A stretch of 64,000 bases of DNA, taken from the NCBI GenBank assembly GCA_025757845.1, contig CP107211.1:620001-684000 (forward strand). Direction: 5' to 3'. A program made the translations under genes and the position numbers. Source of the stretch: Oscillospiraceae bacterium (GTDB lineage: Bacteria; Bacillota; Clostridia; Oscillospirales; Ruminococcaceae). The notes beneath the pieces were generated by a model. It was not told the DNA's origin. It was given only the letters and a program-made list of their open reading frames with translations, and did not search any database. Shown piece after piece: positions 46,224 through 55,377 of this stretch. Numbering within the stretch: the first letter of the stretch is position 1; the number at the start of each line of letters is the position of its first letter.

Positions 46224-47219
46224 ATGAGCCTGAAAAATCGCAGCTTCCTGAAACTATTGGACTATACCCCCGCCGAGATCGAACAGCTGCTCGACCTGGC
46301 CGCAGACCTCAAGGCCAAAAAGAAGGCCGGCATCGCCCACGACCAGCTCCACGGCAAGAACATTGCCCTGATCTTTGAAAAGACCTCCACCCGCACCCGC
46401 TGCAGCTTTGAAGTGGCCGCCCACGACCTGGGCATGCAGGTGACTTATCTGGACCCGTCGGGCAGCCAGATCGGCAAAAAGGAGTCCATCGCCGACACCG
46501 CCCGGGTGCTGGGCCGCATGTTTGACGGCATCGAGTACCGCGGCTACGGCCAGCAGATCGTGGAGGATCTGGCCCGCTACGCCGGGGTGCCGGTGTGGAA
46601 CGGCCTGACCAACGAGTTCCACCCCACCCAGATCCTGGCCGACTTCCTCACCATCCGGGAGCACTTCGGCAAGCTGAAGGGCATCCACTTCGTCTACTTC
46701 GGCGACGCCCGTTACAACATGGGCAACAGCCTGATGGTGGGCTGCGCCAAGATGGGCCTGCACTTCACCGCCTGCGCACCCAAGAAGTACCAGCCGGACC
46801 CGGAGCTGGTGGCCGAGTGTGAGAAGATCGCTGCCGAGACCGGTGCCACCATCTCCTTTGAGGAGGACCCCGCCAAGGCCGCCAAGGGGGCCGACGTGCT
46901 GTACACCGACGTATGGGTGTCCATGGGCGAGCCTGTGGAGGTGTGGGCCGAGCGCATCCACGACCTGGCACCGTACCAGATCAACCAGCAGCTGATGGAC
47001 ATTGCCGGCCCCCACGCCGTGTTCATGCACTGCCTGCCCGCCTACCACGACCACAAGACCACCGTGGGCAAGGAGATGGGCCAGCGCTTTGGCCGCGACG
47101 CCATGGAGGTGACCGACGAAGTGTTTGAAGGCCCCCAGAGCATCGTGTTCGACGAGGCCGAGAACCGCATGCACACCATCAAGGCCGTGATGGCCGCCAC
47201 CCTGGGCTACGAGGGCTGA
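46224..47219 (+). CDS. argF: Ornithine carbamoyltransferase
   Basis: A 331-residue enzyme making citrulline from ornithine and carbamoyl phosphate. The carbamoyl-phosphate motif is S-T-R-T-R near residue 55, H-P-T-Q lies near 135, and the ornithine/catalytic motif H-C-L-P-A is near 273. GAGGG precedes ATG 46224. It stands alone, so a biosynthetic or catabolic role is not settled by context; an ArgR-like box favours biosynthesis. Confidence 0.95.
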   Translation: MSLKNRSFLKLLDYTPAEIEQLLDLAADLKAKKKAGIAHDQLHGKNIALIFEKTSTRTRCSFEVAAHDLGMQVTYLDPSGSQIGKKESIADTARVLGRMFDGIEYRGYGQQIVEDLARYAGVPVWNGLTNEFHPTQILADFLTIREHFGKLKGIHFVYFGDARYNMGNSLMVGCAKMGLHFTACAPKKYQPDPELVAECEKIAAETGATISFEEDPAKAAKGADVLYTDVWVSMGEPVEVWAERIHDLAPYQINQQLMDIAGPHAVFMHCLPAYHDHKTTVGKEMGQRFGRDAMEVTDEVFEGPQSIVFDEAENRMHTIKAVMAATLGYEG

Positions 47220-47236
47220 TCCCTGAAAAACAGCAG

Positions 47237-47278
47237 CACCCGCATTGGGCCGGACCGGCCTGCTGCGGGTGTTTTTTT
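47237..47278 (+). terminator. Terminator after argF
   Basis: CACCCGCA (47237-47244) / TGCGGGTG (47264-47271) with an inner GGCCGG-A-CCGGCC hairpin, then seven T. Confidence 0.88.
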
Positions 47279-47282
47279 GCTC

Positions 47283-47310
47283 TTGCGCCGGGCGGCGCAT
47301 CCGGTATAAT
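47283..47310 (+). promoter_or_regulatory. Promoter of the MerR/GyrI-type regulator
   Basis: TTGCGC (47283-47288), 16 bp, TATAAT (47305-47310). The regulator's dyad lies just downstream, at about +4 to +24. Confidence 0.65.
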
Positions 47311-47320
47311 AGAAGCAAAG

Positions 47321-47341
47321 ACCTTCGAGGGGCTCTAAGGT
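47321..47341. promoter_or_regulatory. MerR-type operator, copy at the regulator gene
   Basis: A 21-bp imperfect dyad with arms ACCTT-N-GAG and CTC-N-AAGGT. It shares 16 of 21 positions with the dyad at 48250-48270 in front of the flavin reductase, which marks both as sites for the same protein. Confidence 0.7.
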
Positions 47342-47384
47342 TTGCCCCGGCGGAGGTGACTACAGGCCAAAGGAGCACGGTGCC

Positions 47385-48203
47385 ATGCGTTATACCATCA
47401 GTGAAATGGCGGCGCTGCTGGGTGTTACCACCCACACGCTGCGCTACTACGAGAAAATGGGCCTTATCCAGCCCGAAGTGAACCGGGAGACCGGCTACCG
47501 CTATTATACGGTCACCGACACCCGGCGGTTCAACCTGTGCCGGGAGCTGCGGGCGGCGGGCTTTACGCTGGAGGAATGCAAGGACTTTCTCGACGAGCCT
47601 TCCACCGCCGTGACGGATGCCATGCTCGACCGGCAGATCCGGCAGCTGGAGCGCCGGCAGGTGCTCAACCGGATGAGCATCCGCTTTTTGCAAAATACGC
47701 GGGAGTATTACCACACGCTGGAGCAGGACGCCGGGCGGGTGTGGGTGCAGAACTTCCCGGAAATGTGGCGGCTGGTGCTCTCGCAGGAGGAAGAAGCCCG
47801 CAATGACCCCGCCCTGCGGGCCGAAAAGGCCGAGTGGCTGGAGTGCATGCCGGCGGTGCGCTGGGTCAGCCGCTTGCCCAGCCGGGTGATGGAGCAGTTT
47901 CGGGTGGGGCGCAACGAGTACGATTACGGCCTGCTGGTGGAGGCCGATGCCGCCCGGCAGCTGGGCCTGCGCCGCACCGACCATGTAGAGCTGGTGTGCG
48001 GCGGCGACTACCTGACCACCGTGTGGAAAAAGGACTACCGGGGCTCCTTCGGGTGGGACTCGCTGGAAACGCTGCACGCCGAGATCCTGCGGCGGGGCTT
48101 CCGCGCGGTGGGCGACACCTTCAGCAGCATCCTGGCCAGCCGGGAGCAGCCGGACGGCAGCATCATCAACTACCACCTGACCCGGACGAAGATCTACACC
48201 TGA
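47385..48203 (+). CDS. MerR-family regulator with GyrI-like effector domain
   Basis: A 272-residue regulator. The MerR winged helix (1-70; T-L-R-Y-Y-E-K-M-G-L-I) is followed by a coiled-coil linker and a C-terminal region (about 120-270) resembling GyrI/BmrR-type ligand-binding domains (Y-D-Y-G-L-L-V-E-A-D). AAAGGAG lies before ATG 47385. Its own leader and the next gene's promoter share one operator, so it very likely autoregulates and controls the exported flavin reductase downstream. The ligand is unknown. Confidence 0.88.
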   Translation: MRYTISEMAALLGVTTHTLRYYEKMGLIQPEVNRETGYRYYTVTDTRRFNLCRELRAAGFTLEECKDFLDEPSTAVTDAMLDRQIRQLERRQVLNRMSIRFLQNTREYYHTLEQDAGRVWVQNFPEMWRLVLSQEEEARNDPALRAEKAEWLECMPAVRWVSRLPSRVMEQFRVGRNEYDYGLLVEADAARQLGLRRTDHVELVCGGDYLTTVWKKDYRGSFGWDSLETLHAEILRRGFRAVGDTFSSILASREQPDGSIINYHLTRTKIYT

Positions 48204-48246
48204 GCAGACTGTCCAAAATCTTGTGATTTTTTTGTCAGAATGACCG

Positions 48247-48277
48247 TTGACCTTCGCGTTGCTCGAAGCTCTATACT
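48247..48277 (+). promoter_or_regulatory. MerR-type promoter (19-bp spacer) of the exported flavin reductase
   Basis: TTGACC (48247-48252) and TATACT (48272-48277) are separated by 19 bp. The dyad at 48250-48270 (arms ACCTTCG and CGAAGCT) fills the spacer. This is the classic geometry in which a MerR protein untwists DNA to activate transcription. Confidence 0.8.
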
Positions 48278-48293
48278 TTGACTGGAAATTGAC

Positions 48294-48324
48294 AAAGCCC
48301 GTCTTTTTGTGCAGACGGGGCTTT
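48294..48324 (+). other. Hairpin in the leader of the flavin reductase mRNA
   Basis: AAAGCCCGTCT and AGACGGGGCTTT pair with one bulged G, about 10 nt after the expected start of transcription. It could protect the 5' end or attenuate. Confidence 0.5.
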
Positions 48325-48370
48325 GCCAACGGAAGAAAAAAGAGAAGAAAACCAGAAGGAGCGAAGAATT

Positions 48371-50440
48371 ATGAGCAACAAGATCTCCCGCCGCAACTTC
48401 CTGCACACTGCAGGTCTGGGCACCCTGGGCGCTGCTGCTGCCGGTCTGCTGACCGCCTGCGGCGACAAGGCTGCTTCCGGCAGCGTGGCTTCCAGCGCAG
48501 CCGCCGGTACCTACACCGCCGGTACCTACAGCGCCACCGCCACCGGCATCAACACCACCACCCCGGTCACCGTGACCATGACCTTCAGCGCCGATGCCAT
48601 CACCGACGTGCAGATCGACGTGGCAAACGAGACCAAGGGCTACGGTGCCGACATCGCCGACGAGATGGTGAAGAAGATCCTGGACGCACAGTCCAGCGAG
48701 GTGGACGGCCATTCCGGTGCCACCATCACCTCCGATGCCATCAAGAAGGCTGCCGAGAGCTGCATCAACCAGGCCAAGGGCGTGGCCGTGGCCCCCACCG
48801 AGGCCAGCAAGGCCGAGACCGTGGTGCCCGACGGCCTGACCACCGAGGAAGTGGAGTCCTCTGTGGTGGAGCTGGGCGACATCACCCCGGACGAGACCAA
48901 GGACTTTGACGTGGTCGTTGTGGGTGCCGGTGCAGCCGGTGTGCCCGCAGCAGGCTGGGCAGCCGAACTGGGCGGCCATGTGGCCCTGCTGCAGAAGCAG
49001 AGCATCGTGGTGAGCCAGGGCAACTGCGGCTCCGCCATCATCAAGTCCAAGTCCACCGAGGCCGGCAAGAAGATGTGGGTGCACATGACCAACGGCCTGT
49101 GCGACTGGCGCGCCGACACCAGCCTGCTGAACGCCTACGTCGAGAACTCCGAAGAGGCCCTGATGTGGTACCTGAACCGCGCCGGCCTGACCGACCAGAC
49201 CGAGTACGGCGACGGCAGCCTCGTGGACAGCAACAAGGATCCCTCCAGCCTGCTGCACAACGACGAGAAGGAGATCTTTGCCTACATGTGCACCAGCCAG
49301 GACCTGACCGGTGTGTGGAAGGACCGCATGGACACCTACGACTTCGGCGATGAGCACTGCTACTTCTTTGCACCGTGGATCGGCCCCAAGCCCAAGAACG
49401 TGGGCGACGTGCTGGCCACCGTGCTGGAGAATGTGCAGGCCAAGAACTCCAATCTGGAGACCTTCTTCAACACCCCCGCCGTCAAGCTGGTGCACGCCGA
49501 CGGCAAGGTGACCGGCGTCATCGCCAAGGATGAGAGCGGCAAGTACATCCAGTTCAACGCCTCCAAGGGCGTCATCCTGGCCACCGGCGACTACATGAAC
49601 AACGAGGCCATGGTCAAGCGCTGGTGCCCGGACGTGGACGGCTACGACAAGAAGCAGTACCAGAAGACCGGCGACGGCCACATCATGGCCATCGACGCAG
49701 GCGCCAAGATGGAGAACCTGGGCCACACCAAGATGATGCACGACTTCGACTCCGGCCTGATGTACGAGGAGCCGTTCCTGTACGTCAACATGGAGGGCAA
49801 GCGCTTCTGCAACGAGGACACCGGCTTTGTCTACATGGGCAACATCACCAAGTATCTGCCCCGCTACAACGGTGCCAACGTGGATGCCAACCACCCGGAC
49901 GGCTCTCTGGGCTGGTACTGCCAGATCTACGACAGCGACTACATGAGCTACGCCAACAGCCCCGTGCCGGAGCAGGTGATGACCAAGTACATTCCCGGTG
50001 CCGTGGAGAACCCGCAGGGCGTGTTCACCAACCTGATCGACACCTATAAGGCCGACACCATCGAGGAGTTGGCTGCTCTGCTGGACGTGCCCGCCGATGA
50101 GCTGCAAAAGACCATCGACCGTTACAACGAGCTGTGCGATCAGGGCACCGATGCGGACTTCGGCAAGAAGAGCGCCTACATGCACAAGATCGAGAAGGCT
50201 CCCTTCTGGGGCGTTCGCAAGCACATCCGCGTGTCCTCCATCGACAGCGGCGTGAACACCAACGCCAACGGCCAGGCTCTGGACGCTGACGGCAAGGTCA
50301 TCGAGGGCCTGTACTGCGTGGGCAACGTGGGCGGCGTGTTCTACGGCGGCGCGGACTATCCGTTCCACCAGACCGGCCTGTCCCTGGGCCGCTGCTACAC
50401 CTTCGGCATGCTGGCCGCAAAGCACGCCATGGGCAAGTAA
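48371..50440 (+). CDS. Exported FAD-dependent reductase with N-terminal covalent-FMN domain (Tat lipoprotein)
   Basis: A 689-residue fumarate-reductase-like flavoprotein. The N-terminus has S-R-R-N-F-L-H, an A/G-rich stretch and a lipobox ending L-T-A-C near residue 30. The FMN-binding domain comes first (about 38-130) with the flavinylation motif D-G-H-S-G-A-T near residue 112. The FAD domain follows, starting V-V-V-V-G-A-G-A-A-G near 180. Domain order is the reverse of the related protein at 8416. ATG 48371 follows AAGGAG. It is probably an ApbE-flavinylated extracellular terminal reductase; the acceptor is unknown. It is activated by the upstream MerR-type protein. Confidence 0.88.
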   Translation: MSNKISRRNFLHTAGLGTLGAAAAGLLTACGDKAASGSVASSAAAGTYTAGTYSATATGINTTTPVTVTMTFSADAITDVQIDVANETKGYGADIADEMVKKILDAQSSEVDGHSGATITSDAIKKAAESCINQAKGVAVAPTEASKAETVVPDGLTTEEVESSVVELGDITPDETKDFDVVVVGAGAAGVPAAGWAAELGGHVALLQKQSIVVSQGNCGSAIIKSKSTEAGKKMWVHMTNGLCDWRADTSLLNAYVENSEEALMWYLNRAGLTDQTEYGDGSLVDSNKDPSSLLHNDEKEIFAYMCTSQDLTGVWKDRMDTYDFGDEHCYFFAPWIGPKPKNVGDVLATVLENVQAKNSNLETFFNTPAVKLVHADGKVTGVIAKDESGKYIQFNASKGVILATGDYMNNEAMVKRWCPDVDGYDKKQYQKTGDGHIMAIDAGAKMENLGHTKMMHDFDSGLMYEEPFLYVNMEGKRFCNEDTGFVYMGNITKYLPRYNGANVDANHPDGSLGWYCQIYDSDYMSYANSPVPEQVMTKYIPGAVENPQGVFTNLIDTYKADTIEELAALLDVPADELQKTIDRYNELCDQGTDADFGKKSAYMHKIEKAPFWGVRKHIRVSSIDSGVNTNANGQALDADGKVIEGLYCVGNVGGVFYGGADYPFHQTGLSLGRCYTFGMLAAKHAMGK

Positions 50441-50471
50441 GCCGCAGGAACTAACACCATAAAAGAAGAAG

Positions 50472-50511
50472 GCCGCCGGGCAGGAGAAGGTTTCCTGCCC
50501 GGCGGCTTTTT
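50472..50511 (+). terminator. Terminator after the flavin reductase
   Basis: A 14-bp perfect stem, GCCGCCGGGCAGGA / TCCTGCCCGGCGGC, then TTTTT. Confidence 0.92.
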
Positions 50512-50569
50512 GCTGCCGGAAAAAAGTGAAAATAATGCCCGAAACTTGAGCGGGATTGTTGTGAATGTG

Positions 50570-50591
50570 ACGATTTTGGTACGATTTTGGG
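50570..50591. promoter_or_regulatory. Tandem 11-bp direct repeat upstream of the binding-protein promoter
   Basis: ACGATTTTGG appears twice in adjacent 11-bp units (50570-50580 and 50581-50591), 9 bp before the -35. An 11-bp period places both copies on one face of the helix, typical of activator sites. Confidence 0.5.
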
Positions 50592-50599
50592 ACGCTTGG

Positions 50600-50629
50600 T
50601 TTACACCGCCCCGGAAAGCGTGGTATAGT
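50600..50629 (+). promoter_or_regulatory. Promoter of the binding-protein/GGDEF-EAL operon
   Basis: TTTACA (50600-50605), 18 bp, TATAGT (50624-50629). Confidence 0.7.
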
Positions 50630-50684
50630 TAAACGGATAAGCAGCAGTGGGTGCCGCTGTGGGAAAAGCGAGGAGAGCGTTACG

Positions 50685-52139
50685 ATGAAAAAGCACACTC
50701 GAGCATTCGTCAGTCTGCTGTGCGCTGCGGCGCTGGCACTGGGCTGTGCATCCTGCGGCGGCGCAGCGCACAGCACCGGAAAATCCGGCGGCACCGCCGG
50801 GGTGACCCATATCACCGTGTGGACCTATTACAATGGTGACCAGCTGGAAAGCTTCAACAAGCTGGTGGACCAGTTCAACGAGACCACCGGCCGCGAAAAG
50901 GGCATCCGGGTGGAAAGTGCCAGCCAGGGCAGCGTGAGCGACCTGGAGACCAACGTGATGGATGCGGCCCAGGGCAAGGTGGGTGCTGCAGCCATGCCCA
51001 ACATCTTCTCGGCCTATGCTGACACCGCCTATGTGCTGGACCAGATGGGCATGCTGGTGGACCTGAGCCAGTACCTTACCGAGGACGAGCGCGCCCAGTA
51101 TGTGCAGGGCTACCTGGACGAAGGTGACTTTGACGGCGACGGCAGCATGAAGATCTTCCCGGTGGCAAAATCCACCGAGCTGATGTTCCTGAACGAGACC
51201 GACTGGGAGAAGTTTGCCCAGGCCACCGGTGCCGCCTACGACGACCTTTCCACCGTGGAAGGGCTGGTGGCCACTGCCGGTGCCTATTATGACTGGACCG
51301 ACGCCCAGACGCCGAAGCCGGACGACGGCAAGGCTCTGTTCGGCCGCGACGCCATGGCCAACTACATGCTGGTGGGGGCCCGGCAGCTGGGCGACACCCT
51401 GTTCGAGGTGCAGGACGGAAAGATGACTCTGAACTTTGACAAGGACGTAGCCCGCAAGCTGTGGGACAACTACTATGTGCCCTTCGTCAAGGGGTGGTTT
51501 GCCGCTACCGGCCGCTTCCGCAGCGATGATATCAAGGTGGGCAATGTGCTGGCCTATGTGGGTTCCAACTCCAGCGCCACCTTCTTCCCCGCGCAGGTCA
51601 TGGTGAACGACACCGAGAGCTACGACATCGACATGACGGTGCTGCCCAGCCCGAAGTTTGCGGGCGGCGAGGATGTGGCCGTGCAGCAGGGTGCCGGTAT
51701 GGTGGTCACCGCCGGTACGGAGGAAGAGATCAATGCCTCGGTGGAGTTCCTCAAGTGGTTCACCCAGCCGGAACACAACATCTCCTTCTCGGTGGACTCC
51801 GGCTACCTGCCGGTGACCACGGCTGCCAACGACATGGAGGCCATCAAGACCAGCGGCCTGGAACTGAGCCCGAAGATGGAGCGCATCCTCTCGAATGCAG
51901 TCCAGAGCGTAAAGAACAACACCCTTTATACGCCAAGTGCCTTTGCGGGCGGCAGCAAGGCCCGCAAGGTGTTGGAATACAGCCTGAGCGATCTTGCCTC
52001 TGCCGACCGTGCAACGGTGCAGGAGCGGGTGGCCGCAGGCCAGCCCGCCGCCGACGCGGAAGCGGAGTTCCTCACCGACGAATACTTTGATGCCTGGTAT
52101 GGGGGCATCTGCACTGCACTGGAGGAGTACGCCGGCTGA
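50685..52139 (+). CDS. Extracellular solute-binding lipoprotein linked to a c-di-GMP protein
   Basis: A 484-residue family 1 solute-binding protein with a Sec-type signal (K-K-H-T-R then a hydrophobic helix) and a lipobox cysteine near residue 20. The mature domain starts H-I-T-V-W-T-Y-Y-N-G-D-Q, like sugar-binding proteins. No permease or ATPase genes are nearby. The next gene, 40 bp downstream, encodes a membrane Cache-GGDEF-EAL protein, so this binder may present a ligand to the sensor rather than to a transporter. GAGGAGAG precedes ATG 50685. Confidence 0.85.
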   Translation: MKKHTRAFVSLLCAAALALGCASCGGAAHSTGKSGGTAGVTHITVWTYYNGDQLESFNKLVDQFNETTGREKGIRVESASQGSVSDLETNVMDAAQGKVGAAAMPNIFSAYADTAYVLDQMGMLVDLSQYLTEDERAQYVQGYLDEGDFDGDGSMKIFPVAKSTELMFLNETDWEKFAQATGAAYDDLSTVEGLVATAGAYYDWTDAQTPKPDDGKALFGRDAMANYMLVGARQLGDTLFEVQDGKMTLNFDKDVARKLWDNYYVPFVKGWFAATGRFRSDDIKVGNVLAYVGSNSSATFFPAQVMVNDTESYDIDMTVLPSPKFAGGEDVAVQQGAGMVVTAGTEEEINASVEFLKWFTQPEHNISFSVDSGYLPVTTAANDMEAIKTSGLELSPKMERILSNAVQSVKNNTLYTPSAFAGGSKARKVLEYSLSDLASADRATVQERVAAGQPAADAEAEFLTDEYFDAWYGGICTALEEYAG

Positions 52140-52179
52140 GCGTAACGACCGGAAACCGACTGGAAAGGGGAGAAGTGCC

Positions 52180-55100
52180 ATGAAGCCTGCCGAAAAGTAC
52201 CGTGCGTGGAAAGCGCACCGGCCCGAGAAGCCGATCTTCCGTACCATCCTCTTTTCCATGATGGCGGTGCTGCTGGCGGAGGTGATCCTGCTGTCGACCG
52301 GCATCGGCCTGACCAATGTGTCCGGGCGGCTGAACCAGAACGCCAAGCAGATCGTGAACATGCAGGTGCGCAACCGCGCCAGCTACCTGCAGGATATGCT
52401 GATCAAGGCACAGGAGCTCACCGACATTTCCACCACCATCAACAACCTGACCCAGCAGATGCTGCAGGACGGCACCATTTCGCTGGACACGATGGACCAG
52501 AGCAGCGAGGCCGCTGACCCCCTGATGGAGGCCGCCGCGCCCTATCTGGTGAGTGCACTGCGCGCCCGCCCCGTGACCGGCATCTTTCTTGTGATCAACA
52601 CCCACGACCTTGCGGAAAAGAAAGTGGGCAGCCCCATGCCCAGCATCTATCTGCGGGATCTGGACCCGGATGCTCGCCCCTCGGAGCGCAAAGCCGACCT
52701 GATGCTGGAGCGTTCCAGCGCGGCGGTGGTCAAGGCACTGGGCATCACCACCGACAAAAGCTGGAGCACCGCCCTGAATTACCGCGGCCTGACCGGCAGC
52801 GGCTTTGTGTGCACTGTGTTCCAGACCGCCTGGGAGGATGACGAAAAGCTGGACGCCGCCGACTACGGCCGCTGGCTCACCCAGACCTACAAGCTCACCG
52901 GTGACGAGCGCACGGCCATTGCCTACTCCCAGCCCCTCATCCTGCCGGACGGCACCGTGTACGGCGTCATCGGTGTGGAGATCCTGACCAGCTATCTGGA
53001 AACCAAGATGCCGTATCAGGAGCTGCAGGACGGCGGGCAGGGCACCTATCTGCTGGTGTCCACAACGTCGGGCCTGTCGGACCCGGAACTGTTCCTGACG
53101 CTGATGGCGGGCGACGGACTGGATGCCAACGTCATCGACGCGGGCGTGGAAAAGATCACCTGCCGGCAGACGGACGGCGAACGCTGGCTGACGCTGAACG
53201 ACGAGACCGGCTATGCGGCGGTCCAGAACCTGGACCTGTACAGCCGCAACGCGCCCTTCTCCAACGAAAAGTGGCTGCTGGTGGGCACGGTGCGCAGCAG
53301 CATCCTGTTCCGCTTTGCCCACACCGTGCAGCAGGTCATCACCTCTGCGGTGCTCCTCACCCTGCTGCTGGGGGCTGTGAGCAGCCTGCTGGTGTCCCGC
53401 GGTCTGGCCCGCCCCGCCGAGCAGCTCTACTGCGAGGTGCTGGCAGCCAACGGCAAACAGACCTTCCCCAAGTTTTCGCACACCGGCATCCGGGAGCTGG
53501 ACCGCTTTGCGGAGGCCATCACCCAGCTGAACAGCAGCCTTGTGACCAACTCCACCAAGTTTTTGCGCATCATGGACATGGCCAGTGTGGAGCTGGGCGG
53601 CTACGAGCTGCGGTATGACACCGGCAGTGTGTATGTGACCAAAAACTTCTTTGCCCTGCTGGGTGCCCCGGAGGTGGACGGCAGCAGCCTGACCGTGCGC
53701 ACCTTTGGAGAACTGCTGGAGCACATCCAGCTGGTCCGCCCCTGCACCGTCAACGCGGAGGGGGACAAGGTGCTGACCGTGGTGCAGGGCGGCCGCACCC
53801 GCTATATCATGCTGCGGGTCACCACCGAGGACCGGGTGCAGGTGGGTCTGGCCGAGGATGTGACCGCTGCTACCCAGGAGCGCCTGCGCATCGAGCGGGA
53901 GCGCGACTACGACGTCCTCACCGGCCTGTACAACCGGCAGGCATTCCACCGCGTGAGTCATGAACTGTTCCAGAATCCGGAGCGGCTGGGCGTGGCAGCC
54001 TTGCTGATGATGGACCTGGACGACCTCAAGCACATCAACGACACCTACGGCCACGACTGGGGCGACCACTACATCCAGAACACCGGCCGCTGCATTGCGG
54101 AGCACAGCCCGCCGGGCACCGTGTGCGCCCGCCTGTCCGGCGACGAGTTCCTGCTGCTGTTCTACGGCTATCCCGGCCGGGAGCAGCTGCGCGAAAAGCT
54201 GGAAGCACTGACCCGCGCCATGCAGCAGGCCGTGGTGGTACTGCCCAGCGGCAGCGACCTGCACATCAGTATTTCCGGCGGCGTGGCCTGGTACCCGGAG
54301 GATGGCCGGGACATCGAGACCCTGAAAAAATATGCAGACTTTGCCATGTATCAGGTCAAGCACTCCACCAAGGGGCAGATGAAGGACTTTGACATCGGCG
54401 TGTACAATCAGGAGGCCTACATCGCCCGCACCCGGCGGGAGTTCCACCAGCTCATCAGCGAAGAGCGAGTGTACTACTACTTCCAGCCCATCTTCTCGGC
54501 ACAGACCGGCAGGGTGCACGCCTACGAAGCACTGATGCGGTCGGACCTGCCCACCCTGCGTTCTCCGGCCACCATCATGAAGCTGGCCCGGGAGCAGGGC
54601 GCGCTGTATGAGATCGAGCGGCTGACCTTCCGCAAGGCACTGGAAGAATTTGACAACCTACGCAGCAAAAATCTCGTGGACCGGCAGGCCCTGATCTTCA
54701 TCAACTCCATTGCCAGCGTCTGCCTGCGCCGGGAGGACAGCGAGTATATGGACCAGCGCTGGCACGAGCTGCGCCGCCAGATGGTCATTGAGATCACCGA
54801 GGAAGAGGAGATGAACCGGGAGGCACTGGAAACCAAACGCCACGCTCCGGGCTTCTCCGGCATGTTTGCGCTGGATGACTACGGCAGCGGCTACTCCAAC
54901 GAGGGCAGCCTGCTGGAGCTGGCACCCCGGTTCATCAAGGTGGATATCAGCATCATCCGCGGCATTGATTCGGATCCCGACAAGCAGCAGATCCTGCGCA
55001 ACGTGGTGCGCTACGCCCAGCCGCGCAGCATGCAGATCATTGCCGAGGGTGTGGAAACGGCCGCCGAGATGCGCACCGTCATCGACCTGGGGGCCGACCT

Positions 55101-55185
55101 GCTACAGGGCTACTTCCTGGCGCGGCCGGCCGCTGTGCCCGACCCCATTGCCCCGGAGGCAGCGGAGATCATCCGAGCTATCTAG
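52180..55185 (+). CDS. Membrane sensor with GGDEF and EAL domains (c-di-GMP turnover)
   Basis: 1001 residues. Transmembrane helix 1 (about 22-45), an extracellular double-Cache-like sensor (about 50-370), helix 2 (about 380-405), a HAMP/PAS-like link, GGDEF (about 585-745) and EAL (about 765-1000). The cyclase site is S-G-D-E-F with no RxxD inhibitory site before it. The EAL site is intact: E-A-L-M-R, N-S, E-I-T-E, D-D-Y-G-S-G-Y, I-K-V-D and A-E-G-V-E-T. It could make or break c-di-GMP depending on the sensed ligand. ATG 52180 follows AAAGGGGAGAAG. It is in operon with the upstream binding lipoprotein. Confidence 0.92.
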   Translation: MKPAEKYRAWKAHRPEKPIFRTILFSMMAVLLAEVILLSTGIGLTNVSGRLNQNAKQIVNMQVRNRASYLQDMLIKAQELTDISTTINNLTQQMLQDGTISLDTMDQSSEAADPLMEAAAPYLVSALRARPVTGIFLVINTHDLAEKKVGSPMPSIYLRDLDPDARPSERKADLMLERSSAAVVKALGITTDKSWSTALNYRGLTGSGFVCTVFQTAWEDDEKLDAADYGRWLTQTYKLTGDERTAIAYSQPLILPDGTVYGVIGVEILTSYLETKMPYQELQDGGQGTYLLVSTTSGLSDPELFLTLMAGDGLDANVIDAGVEKITCRQTDGERWLTLNDETGYAAVQNLDLYSRNAPFSNEKWLLVGTVRSSILFRFAHTVQQVITSAVLLTLLLGAVSSLLVSRGLARPAEQLYCEVLAANGKQTFPKFSHTGIRELDRFAEAITQLNSSLVTNSTKFLRIMDMASVELGGYELRYDTGSVYVTKNFFALLGAPEVDGSSLTVRTFGELLEHIQLVRPCTVNAEGDKVLTVVQGGRTRYIMLRVTTEDRVQVGLAEDVTAATQERLRIERERDYDVLTGLYNRQAFHRVSHELFQNPERLGVAALLMMDLDDLKHINDTYGHDWGDHYIQNTGRCIAEHSPPGTVCARLSGDEFLLLFYGYPGREQLREKLEALTRAMQQAVVVLPSGSDLHISISGGVAWYPEDGRDIETLKKYADFAMYQVKHSTKGQMKDFDIGVYNQEAYIARTRREFHQLISEERVYYYFQPIFSAQTGRVHAYEALMRSDLPTLRSPATIMKLAREQGALYEIERLTFRKALEEFDNLRSKNLVDRQALIFINSIASVCLRREDSEYMDQRWHELRRQMVIEITEEEEMNREALETKRHAPGFSGMFALDDYGSGYSNEGSLLELAPRFIKVDISIIRGIDSDPDKQQILRNVVRYAQPRSMQIIAEGVETAAEMRTVIDLGADLLQGYFLARPAAVPDPIAPEAAEIIRAI

Positions 55186-55219
55186 GACAGCAACCGCCGG
55201 AAGCGCTTCTGAACCGCCC

Positions 55220-55266
55220 AAAAGAGCAGGAAATTCCATATAGAACTGGAATATCCTGCTCTTTTT
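55220..55266 (+). terminator. Terminator after the GGDEF-EAL gene
   Basis: AAAAGAGCAGGA / TCCTGCTCTTTT with a nested ATTCCA / TGGAAT stem, running into T. Confidence 0.85.
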
Positions 55267-55291
55267 ATACGGTGAGGAACGCAATTTGGCA

Positions 55292-55323
55292 CCCGGCCAA
55301 TTTACCTCTGGTGTTTGGCCGGG
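55292..55323. promoter_or_regulatory. Operator-like dyad upstream of the CobW-type gene
   Basis: CCCGGCCAA (55292-55300) and TTGGCCGGG (55315-55323) form a perfect 9-bp inverted repeat with a 14-nt centre. It lies just before a TATACT -10 (55332-55337) that has no good -35. Confidence 0.6.
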
Positions 55324-55377
55324 CGCTGCGGTATACTGGGGTGGAACGAAAAACGGCACGGGAGGTGCTTTGGAAAA

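Noticed and set aside
48294..48324. A riboswitch in the leader of the flavin reductase, for example for FMN
   Set aside because: There is only one short hairpin; the multi-helix junction and conserved core of an FMN riboswitch are absent.
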